Source: Sungkyunkwania multivorans
GTDB taxonomy: Bacteria > Bacteroidota > Bacteroidia > Flavobacteriales > Flavobacteriaceae
DNA length: 64,000 nucleotides
Assembly (NCBI RefSeq): GCF_042675645.1
Contig: NZ_JBHTJH010000017.1
Span: 1,054,001 to 1,118,000, forward strand
Direction of reading: 5' to 3'
Below, piece by piece: positions 8,604 to 17,514 of the stretch; position 1 is the stretch's first letter; every line of letters starts with the position of its first letter. The position numbers and the translations under genes are program-made. The notes under the pieces are model-generated. The model saw only the letters and a list, made by a program, of their open reading frames with translations, was not told the origin of the DNA and ran no database searches.

Positions 8604-9029
8604 GTGAAGTTTCATAGATCCATATATGCCCTTGTCGCCATCTTTTTTTTGATGACCAAGGTTGGAGTTGCCTTCAATCTGCATTTTTGTGGAGAACAAC
8701 TGGCAAGTGTCACTACCATGTTTGAAAGCAATGGCTGTGGCATGGAAATGGCCGCTGAAGCGAAACCATCATGCGAAAGTGAACAGCTCTCCAAGCCCAG
8801 TTGTTGTTCGGATGAGGTATTGCTGGTCCAAAATCAGGATGAGAACCCGATCTCAGATGTATTAAGTCTTTCTCAAGACCAGTTGATGGCGGTGCTAACG
8901 ACTGCTCTCGTATTTGATCTATTTTCGGTTGAAAGTGAATCGTGGAACAATCAACCTCCTCATTATCATTATGATTCTCACGCGCCGCCGCTCTACGCAT
9001 TGTATTGCTCCTATACTTTCTACGGATAA
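8604..9029 (+). CDS. HYC_CC_PP-type exported Cys-rich protein
   Basis: A 141-residue protein beginning at GTG, with an N-terminal hydrophobic export signal (about residues 8-24). The conserved elements naming this Bacteroidota family are an HFCGE cysteine site, a CGME site, a CC pair in SKPSCCSDEVLLV and a C-terminal APPLYALYCSY segment. The cysteines and histidines (HYHYDSH) suggest metal binding in the periplasm. The family has no established biochemical function. It is followed after 94 bases by a TonB-dependent receptor and then an exported HMA protein, so a shared role in uptake or sequestration of a soft metal such as copper is likely but inferred. Confidence 0.82.
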   Translation: MKFHRSIYALVAIFFLMTKVGVAFNLHFCGEQLASVTTMFESNGCGMEMAAEAKPSCESEQLSKPSCCSDEVLLVQNQDENPISDVLSLSQDQLMAVLTTALVFDLFSVESESWNNQPPHYHYDSHAPPLYALYCSYTFYG

Positions 9030-9045
9030 TTAGTTACACATTTTT

Positions 9046-9094
9046 GTCATTCTTGCCCTTCAACTATCGCTCATGATAGACCTCGGCAGGAATC
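9046..9094. repeat. REP-like intergenic element, degenerate copy
   Basis: The sequence begins GTCATTC and ends CCTCGGCAGGAATCT, resembling the ends of the copy at 11782-11817 (GTCATTCC...GGAATCT). An internal short palindrome (CTATCGCTCATGATAG) is present. It lies between the Cys-rich protein gene and the TonB receptor gene. Confidence 0.5.
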
Positions 9095-9122
9095 TAATGT
9101 TTAATTAATTATTCAAAATTTC

Positions 9123-11366
9123 ATGAAAACAATCATATTCAGCATTTTAACGATGCTATCATTTTTATCTTTTTCGCAAGAAAAGATCCAAGGAATGGTC
9201 ATGGAAGCCAATCCTGAAAACAAACATATTCCCCTTCCCGGTGCCAGCGTTTATTGGTTGGACACCCAAATAGGCGCCATGACCGATAAAGACGGGCTTT
9301 TTGCGCTTCCATATACCCCGGACTATCAAAAATTAGTGATCAGTTATGTTGGTTTTAAGTCAGATACCTTGGCCATAACAACACCCAAGGATATCCATCA
9401 CTGGCTGCAACCCGCTGAAGGACAGTTGGACGAGGTGGTACTCGAAAAGGAACGGGAGGCACTCCAAAAGACCTATTTCCAAACACAGAATATCGTCACG
9501 GTCAACTCTGCCGAATTACTTAAAGCCGCCTGTTGTAACCTATCTGAAAGCTTTGAGACCAATCCGTCTATCGATGTGAATTTTTCGGATGCCTTGACCG
9601 GTACGCGACAAATACGAATGTTAGGGTTGACAAGTCCGTATTTGATGATCACCCAAGAGAATATCCCGATGGTACGAGGAGCTTCGCAGGCTTACGGACT
9701 CACCTTCACCCCAGGAACCTGGGTAGAGAGCATTCAGATCACCAAAGGTGCTGGAAGTGTGGTCAATGGCTTTGAAAGTATTGCCGGGCAGATCAATGCC
9801 GAGCTTCAAAAGCCATTTAGCGATTACCCGCTGTTCGTCAATGCCTATGCCAATAGGAATGGGCGCTATGAGTTAAATACTCATTTGAATAAAAAGTTGA
9901 ATGATAAATGGAGTACGGGATTGTATCTGCATGGAAATACCAGAACCCAAAAAGTGGACAACAATGAGGATGGTTTTCTAGATGTGCCCTTGGCGCAACA
10001 GATCAATATCTTAAATCGCTGGCAGTACCAGGATGTAGAAAAGGGCTGGGTGAGCTTTCTCAATTTTCGGTATATGAACGATGAAAAACAAGTAGGACAG
10101 GAGGCTTTTGACCCGGAAGATGACAAGTTTACAACGAATGCCTGGGGAAGTGAGATCAAAACGCAACGTGTTGATGCCTCTGCCAAGTTGGGTTACGTAT
10201 TTCCAGAGACACCTTACAATAGCTTTGGGTTTCAAATGTCTTATAGCGATCATCGACAGGATTCCTATTTCGGATTCAATCGTTACGATATCGATCATCG
10301 CAGCGTGTATTCAAACCTTATTTTCAATTCTATTCTTGGCGATACGCGTCATAAGTATAAGACGGGCTTGAATTTTACCCACGATGGCTATGTCGAATTG
10401 GTGAACGCTTCCAACTTCAAAAGAACAGAAAACAATATCGGGGCGTTCTTCGAGTACAGTTTTGACAATTTGGATAATTTTAGCCTCACAGCTGGTTTGC
10501 GGATCGACCATCACAATTTGCTGGAAACCTTTGTTACGCCGCGATTGCACTTGCGCTATGTTCCATGGGAAAAGGGCGTGTTGAGAACCTCGATCGGTAG
10601 AGGAAAAAGAAGTGCCAACATATTTGCTGAGAATCAACAATTATTTGGATCTGCTCGGCAGATCGACCTGCAACAAAACGGTGGCCCTGTCTACGGGTTT
10701 AACCCAGAGATCGCTTGGAATTATGGTATCAGCTTCCTTCAGGGCTTCACGCTTTTGGAGCGAGAAGGGGACATCACTGTCGACTTCTACAGAACAGATT
10801 TTACCGATCAGGTGGTTGTTGATTGGGAAGACCCGCGCGCCATCTCATTTTATAATTTAGAAGGGGACAGCTATGCCAACAGCCTGCAGATAGAGCTAAA
10901 TTATAGTTTGACAAAACGTTTAGAGTTACGTTCGGCCTATAAATATTATGATGTGAAGACCGAATACCAGAATGCTGGTAAGCTTCAAAAGCCGCTTCAG
11001 GCTAGACATCGGGTATTCGGGAATCTTTCCTATGAAACAATCGGAAAGGATAACGGCGCGCGCTGGAAATTTGATGCGACCTACAACTGGCTGGGAGCAC
11101 AGCGTTTGCCTGATACCTCGACCAATCCAGTACAATTTCAGCTAGGAACATTTTCACCCTCCTATAGCATGCTCAATGCACAAGTGACCAAGGTATTTTC
11201 AAAGAAGTTTGAAGTTTATGTGGGTGGTGAAAATTTGACTAACTTTAAGCAAGAGAATCCCGTTTTGGGAAATGAAGACCCTTTTGGTCCAAATTTTGAT
11301 ACGAGTATTGTGTTTGCCCCTATCTTGGGAGACATGTACTATGCCGGACTTAGATTTAAATTATAG
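9123..11366 (+). CDS. TonB-dependent receptor with carboxypeptidase-like N-terminal domain, probably metal related
   Basis: A 747-residue outer-membrane receptor. A signal peptide ends near FSFSQE. A carboxypeptidase-regulatory-like (CarbopepD_reg) domain follows (about residues 25-95, GASVYWLDTQIGAMTDKDG), then the plug (about 115-235) and a beta barrel ending in the aromatic terminal strand YYAGLRFKL. The plug region contains AACCNLSESFETN; this Cys-Cys pair occurs in Bacteroidota receptors encoded beside HMA proteins. It imports a substrate using TonB energy. The flanking Cys-rich and HMA genes suggest a metal or metallophore, but the ligand cannot be read from the sequence. The length is normal and the frame intact. 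Confidence 0.92.
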   Translation: MKTIIFSILTMLSFLSFSQEKIQGMVMEANPENKHIPLPGASVYWLDTQIGAMTDKDGLFALPYTPDYQKLVISYVGFKSDTLAITTPKDIHHWLQPAEGQLDEVVLEKEREALQKTYFQTQNIVTVNSAELLKAACCNLSESFETNPSIDVNFSDALTGTRQIRMLGLTSPYLMITQENIPMVRGASQAYGLTFTPGTWVESIQITKGAGSVVNGFESIAGQINAELQKPFSDYPLFVNAYANRNGRYELNTHLNKKLNDKWSTGLYLHGNTRTQKVDNNEDGFLDVPLAQQINILNRWQYQDVEKGWVSFLNFRYMNDEKQVGQEAFDPEDDKFTTNAWGSEIKTQRVDASAKLGYVFPETPYNSFGFQMSYSDHRQDSYFGFNRYDIDHRSVYSNLIFNSILGDTRHKYKTGLNFTHDGYVELVNASNFKRTENNIGAFFEYSFDNLDNFSLTAGLRIDHHNLLETFVTPRLHLRYVPWEKGVLRTSIGRGKRSANIFAENQQLFGSARQIDLQQNGGPVYGFNPEIAWNYGISFLQGFTLLEREGDITVDFYRTDFTDQVVVDWEDPRAISFYNLEGDSYANSLQIELNYSLTKRLELRSAYKYYDVKTEYQNAGKLQKPLQARHRVFGNLSYETIGKDNGARWKFDATYNWLGAQRLPDTSTNPVQFQLGTFSPSYSMLNAQVTKVFSKKFEVYVGGENLTNFKQENPVLGNEDPFGPNFDTSIVFAPILGDMYYAGLRFKL

Positions 11367-11385
11367 ATTATAAAAAAATAACATC

Positions 11386-11757
11386 ATGAAAAATATATTG
11401 ACTATCGCCATCGCACTATTCACCATTGGCTTCTCTGCCAATGCGCAAGAGAAGAATTCGCTTAACAAGAACGCGAAATATACCATAGAAGTGAACGGAA
11501 AATGTGGTATGTGCAAGAAGCGTATCGAAACAGCGGCCATTAAGACCAAAGGCGTGAAATATGCAAACTGGGATGTGAATACGCATTTACTCTCAGTGAT
11601 CATCGACGAGCGAAAGACGAATCCTATGCTTGTGAAAAATAGCGTTGCTGCCGTTGGTCATGATACCAAAGAGGTAAAGGCTAAAGATGAGGTCTACGCC
11701 GAGATACATCCTTGTTGTAAGTACCGAGAGGATAATACCAACGATGACGGGCAGTAA
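11386..11757 (+). CDS. Exported heavy-metal-associated (HMA) domain protein
   Basis: A 123-residue protein with a signal peptide (cleavage near ANAQE, about residue 21) and one HMA domain. The metal site is GKCGMCKKRIE (CxxC), and the C-terminal tail carries a further Cys pair (HPCCKYRED). An exported HMA domain in a diderm suggests a periplasmic metal chaperone handing ions to or from the TonB receptor encoded 19 bases upstream. The gene is the last of the cluster; a repeat-rich spacer follows. Confidence 0.88.
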   Translation: MKNILTIAIALFTIGFSANAQEKNSLNKNAKYTIEVNGKCGMCKKRIETAAIKTKGVKYANWDVNTHLLSVIIDERKTNPMLVKNSVAAVGHDTKEVKAKDEVYAEIHPCCKYREDNTNDDGQ

Positions 11758-11768
11758 AGCAGAATAGG

Positions 11769-11900
11769 GTGTCTTAAGACCGTCATTCCGAGGCCGAGAC
11801 TTCGGCAGAAGGAATCTGCTTAATTTAAGCCATTTACAAACAGATCGTTCCGCACGAGTTCTCGCGGTCACAGTGACCTAATTCGATGACTCTAAGACAC
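11769..11900. repeat. REP-like palindromic intergenic element
   Basis: The spacer between two convergent genes is bounded by GTGTCTTA (11769-11776) and its reverse complement TAAGACAC near 11893-11900. Inside are a GTCATTCC...GGAATCT unit (11782-11817) with a small hairpin (CCGAGACTTCGG) and a 13-base palindrome GGTCACAGTGACC (11866-11878). The nested inverted repeats and the GTCATTCC ends match the style of dispersed REP-like elements of flavobacterial genomes. It may also end transcription from both sides. Confidence 0.55.
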
Positions 11901-11908
11901 GCTCTTCG

Positions 11909-12862
11909 CTATTCAACCATTTTCACAGAGTTGATATTGCCATATTTATCATATTCTCGGATGGGGTTTTTTGGGTCGATGATCCATTTCCCATCCACGA
12001 TAAATTTATAGTGATGTTTTCCTCCTGCAAGGTCAAGGGTGCAACGCCACTTCTCATTGCTTTTTCTCATGTCAATGGCATGTTCATCCCAGTTATTGAA
12101 CGTACCAGACAAAATGACCTTCTTTGCATTACGATAGTCTTCTAGCGTAAAGATCACTTCTTTTGTAATATTCATCACAGAATTGTAGCCACCATATTCG
12201 TTCGGGACTTTCTCCGGATTGTGGGGATCCTCCATCCATTCACCATCCACGATAAATTTGTATTGATAACTATCTGGTAGAAGTTGAAGGGTGAGTGTCC
12301 AACCATCTGCGTTTTTGTTCATTTTAAAGGCATACTCGTCCCATTTGTTAAAACTACCCGCGAGAATGACCTCTTGTGCATCTAGATATCCTGGTAGATG
12401 AAATTTTGCATTGCCATCCTCATCTATCGCTGCCTTGTACATCTTCAGATTATATACATGCAACCAAAAACCATTCTTTTTGGCATCCACCCTATTAGGT
12501 GCATTTTCGTCAGGTTCCGCCCAGTATTTGTTATTGATAATAAATTTGAACTCCCATGAAAAAGCGTCGTTAAAACTTTCGATATTCTTACGTAGCTCAT
12601 AGGTATATGCACCGGTCTTCTTCATGCGCCATCCTTTTTTCGACCAATCGTTGAACTCGCCCGAAACAGCTACATCATAGATTTCAAGATCTCCAAAATC
12701 CAATTTATCGTCGGTATCGTCCTTGGTGACCTTTTCGTAATCCCTCACATCAAAAGTAAAGATCACTTCCTTTCCCTCGATACGATAGCCAAGGGAGTTA
12801 TCCTGTGCGGTCATCGTAAGGGGGATGATAGCAAAAAGCAATATGAAGATTCGTAATTTCAA
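11909..12862 (-). CDS. Exported protein with three CBM48/AMPK-type glycogen-binding domains
   Basis: A 317-residue secreted protein with a signal peptide (cleavage after MTAQ, about residue 19) and three consecutive immunoglobulin-like glycogen-binding domains. Each has the hallmark GxFNxW...K.G.W motif: SGEFNDWSKKGWRM, AGSFNKWDEYAFKM and SGTFNNWDEHAIDM. Domains two and three also end with YKFIVDGxW.xDP. There is no catalytic domain. CBM48 modules bind alpha-glucans or act as protein docking sites, so a surface or periplasmic glucan-binding or scaffolding role is possible. It lies 6 bases downstream of the retropepsin-like gene and is probably co-transcribed with it. Confidence 0.85.
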   Translation of the reverse strand: MKLRIFILLFAIIPLTMTAQDNSLGYRIEGKEVIFTFDVRDYEKVTKDDTDDKLDFGDLEIYDVAVSGEFNDWSKKGWRMKKTGAYTYELRKNIESFNDAFSWEFKFIINNKYWAEPDENAPNRVDAKKNGFWLHVYNLKMYKAAIDEDGNAKFHLPGYLDAQEVILAGSFNKWDEYAFKMNKNADGWTLTLQLLPDSYQYKFIVDGEWMEDPHNPEKVPNEYGGYNSVMNITKEVIFTLEDYRNAKKVILSGTFNNWDEHAIDMRKSNEKWRCTLDLAGGKHHYKFIVDGKWIIDPKNPIREYDKYGNINSVKMVE

Positions 12863-12868
12863 GATATT

Positions 12869-13852
12869 CTAGTTATAAGGTAATTTTACGAAATATAATT
12901 TTTTCTTTTTATAATTGATGATGATTCTGCGCATGGCAATAAAATCATACCCGAGTACACCATCCAATTTTGTGCCATAAGCTTCATTCATCTTTCTTAG
13001 GTCCGTGACGATGGTCCGCATCATACCGCAAGGTAACCCTTCTTTTAATTTTGCCTCGTATAATTTTCCTGCGAGCACTTCTATTTTCCGTCTATGCATC
13101 CCGGTCATCATGATACGCCGAATAGGTCTAAATTTTTCCAACACCTTTTCCGAGACCGATTTATTCAATTGATTGACCTCTGCACCAGTGTCCAAGGCAA
13201 ATTTCAACCGCTCACCATTGACGAAACATTCTACAATGATACTGTGTTTCTTCAATTTGAAATCAATACTATCGTTCACTTTTTCCAATAGCATGTACGC
13301 ATCGATGCGTTCTCCGGCCTTATCCAATTTGAAGAGAGTGATCTGCTTGAGATAAAAATCTATGAACACCTCAAAATCCTTAAGTACTTGAAAGCCGATA
13401 ATTCCCAGTATCCGAGCTTTTTTTGACCTTTCTAAATGCGATAGGTCGATGATCTGTGCCTTTCGATTTTTTATGTCAAAATCTTGTAAAGTAAATTTGT
13501 GGATACTTTTTTCATCGACCGCTCCGATAGAGCCGTTCACACCGGCCCCTACGCGTCCACGATGAATACCACTCAACGATTTGAAATGTACGCTATTGAA
13601 AAGAAACCCCTCGGAGCCCGTATCTATGATAAAATTGCCCTTCTTTCCATAGATCTCAGCCTCAACTACGATTAGATGGTCCACGAGCTTAAAAGGCAGT
13701 CTCGTTGTATTCTCTGTGATGTATTCTGCTTTTGGAAAAGAGACGGCATCAGTCTCCAAGAGCGTATCTGATCCATGGCATAGGCTAGATAGAAGAATGA
13801 ACAAGAATACTATGAGATAGATTGGTTTCAAGAACTGATTGGTTGATAACAA
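12869..13852 (-). CDS. Single-chain retropepsin-like aspartic protease, exported
   Basis: A 327-residue protein with an N-terminal signal/anchor (about residues 8-27). Two copies of the clan AA aspartic protease half follow: active-site triads at IIDTGSEG (DTG at 77-79) and ALDTGAEVN (DTG at 221-223), each followed by a hydrophobic flap-like strand and an ILGIIGF or LDGVLGYDF segment. Having both halves in one chain means it needs no dimerisation. Substrate unknown. It sits upstream of the triple-CBM48 gene, probably in one operon. Processing of a surface protein is a guess. Confidence 0.82.
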   Translation of the reverse strand: MLSTNQFLKPIYLIVFLFILLSSLCHGSDTLLETDAVSFPKAEYITENTTRLPFKLVDHLIVVEAEIYGKKGNFIIDTGSEGFLFNSVHFKSLSGIHRGRVGAGVNGSIGAVDEKSIHKFTLQDFDIKNRKAQIIDLSHLERSKKARILGIIGFQVLKDFEVFIDFYLKQITLFKLDKAGERIDAYMLLEKVNDSIDFKLKKHSIIVECFVNGERLKFALDTGAEVNQLNKSVSEKVLEKFRPIRRIMMTGMHRRKIEVLAGKLYEAKLKEGLPCGMMRTIVTDLRKMNEAYGTKLDGVLGYDFIAMRRIIINYKKKKLYFVKLPYN

Positions 13853-13895
13853 AGAGACTTGAAAATCAAAAACTCGTTACATAAAAGATCAACAA

Positions 13896-14558
13896 TTAGT
13901 ATTTATTTAACGTGTCATCCAATTTTGTGATGAGACTATCACATACGGCGACACCTTTCTCCGATGCCTTCTGCTGGATTCCGCAGGAGGCAGATAGGCT
14001 TTGAATGATACGCTTCAACAACTGTTCGTCATCAAAAGGAAATTCGCCTTTGCTCATCTTGTCAAAGTCGGCATTGTAGATATAATAGCGGCCTAGATAC
14101 TCTTTGTGTATGGTCTCTTGTCGCTTATAGGCCCTGAGTATTTCGGGGATATCATAGGAATAGTATTTTTGGATATCGGTTTTGAGCTCGAAATCACCGA
14201 TGAGCTTAAAGTCTCCAGAATTCACCAAGGTCTGAAACGTAAAATCTTGCGGAAGGAATTCTATGGACTGCGAAACTTCAAAGATCTTACCGAGTATTCC
14301 CATTTTCTGGTTAGAATTTGTTGTCAAGTGTGGGGTGATCTCTCTAGAAGTTTGCTGGAATTTTTCAAGAGCCGTAATGTTTTCCTGTAAATTCTGGCGG
14401 TCAGCGGCGATGTCGCTCCTAAGGTTCTTTATATAATTATTTCTCAGAGCTGCATCTTTTTTGTCTTCCGAACATTTATTCAAACTGAAGGCAATAGAGA
14501 TACCGATGATCACAATTAGAATCTCACCTAAGGCATAGCGCCAATTGATTTTTTTCAT
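13896..14558 (-). CDS. Membrane-anchored protein of unknown function (DUF6090-like layout)
   Basis: A 220-residue protein starting at the ATG at 14558; an in-frame ATG at 14648 would add 30 residues of non-native looking sequence ahead of the MKKINWRYALGEI start. The N-terminus has one membrane helix (about 8-25, ALGEILIVIIGISIAFSLN), followed by a mostly helical soluble domain. The ALGEI-hydrophobic-G-I-x-I-A pattern resembles the DUF6090 group common in Bacteroidota. No catalytic motif is visible. It is separated from the retropepsin-like gene by 43 bases and could be co-transcribed. Confidence 0.65.
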   Translation of the reverse strand: MKKINWRYALGEILIVIIGISIAFSLNKCSEDKKDAALRNNYIKNLRSDIAADRQNLQENITALEKFQQTSREITPHLTTNSNQKMGILGKIFEVSQSIEFLPQDFTFQTLVNSGDFKLIGDFELKTDIQKYYSYDIPEILRAYKRQETIHKEYLGRYYIYNADFDKMSKGEFPFDDEQLLKRIIQSLSASCGIQQKASEKGVAVCDSLITKLDDTLNKY

Positions 14559-14792
14559 ATTTGGTCGATTTCCATAAAAATATGAAACAGATACGGGCCG
14601 TGCAATATCAAACAAGGAGTAGTCCGAAGATCCTCGTGTTGTTACCACCCCAATTTGTTCAATTTGGGGAACTATGACATTGAGGCGGTTTTCGATTTGG
14701 CTATATTTATTCCGAATTTTTTCAGGGACCTACCAAACTATTGTAATTCAGATATATAGGATTCCTTAAAAATAGTATAATCAATACCATCC
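14559..14792. other. Divergent spacer ahead of the T6SS island
   Basis: A 234-base AT-rich region between the divergent unknown gene and vgrG. A TATATTTA sequence near 14702 is one mismatch from the -7 consensus in the vgrG direction, about 80 bases before its ATG. No other structure is evident. Confidence 0.3.
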
Positions 14793-16655
14793 ATGGCCAC
14801 AGAGACACAAGTTCGGATTCACATAGGTGAACAATTCATTCCAGCATTTCTGAATATTTCCTTAGCGCAAGAGATCGATGAGCATCATTATATAGAGCTG
14901 GTATGCCGCAAGGATGTCATCGAGTCTATGGACTCAGAAATTATCGGAGAGAGTCGTGACTTTTTAGGAGAAGATCTGCTATTGGAGATAAAGTCGCTCA
15001 ATGGTTTTTCGGATACGGAAACACTTCAATTCAAGGGAGTGGTCACAGCGGTGAATATTGTTCGAGGGTTTTATCACAAGTCTGGAGACCTGATAAAAAT
15101 TACGGGAAAAAGCAGTAGTATCATTACAGATGACGGGCCGCATTACGCCTCTCATTTAGATGCTTCACTCGCAGATATAATAGAAAGGACATTCGCTGGC
15201 TATTCTGCCTCCATTCTACATCTAAAAGTTAGACCAGAGAATTCCGACACCATCCATTACAGTGTTCAGCATGATGAGAGCGCTTTTGAATATGCGAGTA
15301 GGCTAGCGGCACAGTATGGGGAGTGGTTTTACTATGATGGTACCAAGCTCGTATTTGGAAAACCGGATGATCAAGAGGAAATATCTTTGATATACGGGTA
15401 TGACCTTCACGAATTATCGATGCATCTCGAACCACAGCCAAACAACTTTAATTATATCACCAACGATTACCTCTCAGATAATGCTCATCATACAAAAACA
15501 AAAGGTATTTCCGCCTCGCTCAACGGTCAAAATGGATTTGTTAGCAAAAAGGCAGACCGACTTTATGCAAAGGAGACCCAGGTGTTTGTCAATGCGTATG
15601 ACGACCCTCAAATGCAGTCCCGATTTGATCAGCAGATACAAAAACAAAAGCTGGCAAGAGAAGCAAACCAGGTGATCATTAAAGGAATCAGTAGCAATCC
15701 CAGTGTTCGAATTGGTCAAGTCATCAATATTGAGGGGGAATCATCATTTTATGGGTCCTATAGAGTTACCAAAATTGTGCATACATGTGCTAATAATGAC
15801 CGCTATGAGAACACTTTTGAAGCGATATCCGCGAACGGAAACATCTATCCAAAGACCTCGGTAAGCGCCTTTCCTAAAAGTGCCTCGCAGACAGCAGTGG
15901 TGGTGGATAATGTTGATCCAGACGGTTTGGGCAGGGTGAAAGTGCAGTACCCATGGCAAAAACCACTTGGAGAGACCACGCCTTGGATCAGACTTAGCAG
16001 CACCGCTGGTGGCACCGGACAAGGGTTCTTTTTTATTCCAGAGATGGGAGATGAGGTCATTGTCGGGCATGAGGGTGGTAATGCCGAGATTCCCTTCGTT
16101 CAAGGAAGTTTGTACAATGCCTCTTCGGTACCGTCGGCCTTTAAGAGCGGTAACAATCATCTAAAGGCGATAAAGACGCGAAGCGGCAATCAAGTGACCT
16201 TGAACGACGCCGACGGCAGTGTCACCATTGCGGATCCCAGCGGCAATACCATTGTTATGGGAGGCAATGGTGAGATCACGATCTCTGCACCGAATAAGAT
16301 CACTTTTTCTTCTACGGATATCGAAATTCAGGCCAGCAACAACCTAAACATGGGAGCGGGAAGTAATATCGCAGCCAATGCGGGGAGCGATCTAGCGGCA
16401 AGTGCAGCCTCTAATGTGAGTATTGATGCAGGGAGTAACTTAAGTGCCACGGGAACTTCAAAAACGAGCATCAAAGGAAAGACCACCTCGATCTCTGGCA
16501 AAAGGATTTCGATTACCGCTTCGGTAATGGCAAATATTCAGGCAGGTGTGGCCATGAGTATCGCATCCTTGGGTATTGGTATTATGGCGGGCGCTGCTGC
16601 GAAAATTTTTGGAGGCAGTGTCAAAGTTAAGGGAGGGAATGTTGAAATTAATTAG
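14793..16655 (+). CDS. vgrG: Type VI secretion system spike protein VgrG
   Basis: A 620-residue VgrG (TssI), the trimeric spike tip of the T6SS tube. Seen: the gp27-like N-terminal part with FEYASRLAAQYGEWFYYDGTKL (shortened here to FEYASRLAAQYGEWFYYDG), the gp5 OB-fold segment DPDGLGRVKVQYPW followed by TPWIRLSS and QGFFFIPEMGDEVIVGHEGG, and a Ser/Asn/Ala-rich C-terminal beta-helix (about residues 480-620) ending GGSVKVKGGNVEIN. No C-terminal effector extension is fused. Effectors are instead encoded immediately downstream. No sheath, baseplate or membrane-complex genes are in the window, so this is a detached VgrG-effector island, presumably serving a Bacteroidota subtype iii T6SS elsewhere. 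Confidence 0.95.
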   Translation: MATETQVRIHIGEQFIPAFLNISLAQEIDEHHYIELVCRKDVIESMDSEIIGESRDFLGEDLLLEIKSLNGFSDTETLQFKGVVTAVNIVRGFYHKSGDLIKITGKSSSIITDDGPHYASHLDASLADIIERTFAGYSASILHLKVRPENSDTIHYSVQHDESAFEYASRLAAQYGEWFYYDGTKLVFGKPDDQEEISLIYGYDLHELSMHLEPQPNNFNYITNDYLSDNAHHTKTKGISASLNGQNGFVSKKADRLYAKETQVFVNAYDDPQMQSRFDQQIQKQKLAREANQVIIKGISSNPSVRIGQVINIEGESSFYGSYRVTKIVHTCANNDRYENTFEAISANGNIYPKTSVSAFPKSASQTAVVVDNVDPDGLGRVKVQYPWQKPLGETTPWIRLSSTAGGTGQGFFFIPEMGDEVIVGHEGGNAEIPFVQGSLYNASSVPSAFKSGNNHLKAIKTRSGNQVTLNDADGSVTIADPSGNTIVMGGNGEITISAPNKITFSSTDIEIQASNNLNMGAGSNIAANAGSDLAASAASNVSIDAGSNLSATGTSKTSIKGKTTSISGKRISITASVMANIQAGVAMSIASLGIGIMAGAAAKIFGGSVKVKGGNVEIN

Positions 16656-16665
16656 AAGACCATTT

Positions 16666-17514
16666 ATGCAAGCGGTAGAAACACCATGTATTTTTCTCAA
16701 TGAAGGTCTTATCTCAATGGATTATGAGATAGATATTGCGCATCAAACAATTATTGGTGAAAAGACCACAAGCGAAGTCTTTTCTCTTCTGGCGAAAAAG
16801 GAATTATTAAAAGTTGACGAAATAGGCCATCTATACCACATAAAGGTTAAGGAAGATATCTATAAGAATAGTGATTCAAACATCCGATATGTAGAAGAGC
16901 TTTCAATCTTACACCATAACTTAGTGGTATATACCAATAGCACCGGGCAAATCACCGATGTCGTAAATCGAAGAGCCATCAAGGAAGAATGGGAAACTAT
17001 TAGCCCAAAGCTGTATTCCAAATACAAAAAAGATCCCAATACCATAAAGTATGTGACCAATGTGCAACAAATGCTCTCTGATAAAGATCATTTTCTGGAA
17101 TACATAAGGAATCATTCTTTAATAAAAGCACTGTTTCCAGATATTTATCATTTAGAGGTAGGCAAGCAACTTGTCAAAACGAGCAATGTTAGAGAGCCTG
17201 GTACCGGTATCGAAATGCCCATTTTTATGATAGGCACACCGACTTTAGATGAAAAGAGGAGTACGATCGAAATACTTCAAATAGGGAAACTTGATAAAGA
17301 ACGTTTTGATGGACAACCATTGACAAGAACTTTAAGGAAAATATATGAGATCCCGCATCTACCGGTGGAGATAGATCTGAATGTCTTTGAAACTTGCGAA
17401 TTGGATACTTCTTTCAAGATGTTAGAAAAGACAAGATGCCAGGAAATACAAATAGGTCCAGAATATCTGCATCGGCATGTAATTAAGACCAGCCTTAGAA
17501 AAACGGAACTATGA
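16666..17514 (+). CDS. Protein of unknown function between VgrG and the effector (candidate loading adaptor)
   Basis: A 282-residue protein starting at the ATG at 16666, 10 bases after vgrG; the frame is open upstream into vgrG but the internal codons there are only overlap. There is no signal peptide and no membrane helix, and the composition is charged, predicted mixed alpha/beta. I recognise no domain. Its stop overlaps the ATG of the effector gene (ATGA), so it is translated together with the effector. In T6SS islands this slot often holds an effector chaperone/adaptor, and I propose that role only from position. Confidence 0.6.
   Translation: MQAVETPCIFLNEGLISMDYEIDIAHQTIIGEKTTSEVFSLLAKKELLKVDEIGHLYHIKVKEDIYKNSDSNIRYVEELSILHHNLVVYTNSTGQITDVVNRRAIKEEWETISPKLYSKYKKDPNTIKYVTNVQQMLSDKDHFLEYIRNHSLIKALFPDIYHLEVGKQLVKTSNVREPGTGIEMPIFMIGTPTLDEKRSTIEILQIGKLDKERFDGQPLTRTLRKIYEIPHLPVEIDLNVFETCELDTSFKMLEKTRCQEIQIGPEYLHRHVIKTSLRKTEL

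Noticed and set aside
16576..16665. N-terminal extension of the T6SS unknown into vgrG
   Set aside because: It only reads vgrG in another frame; the ATG at 16666 is 10 bases after the vgrG stop.
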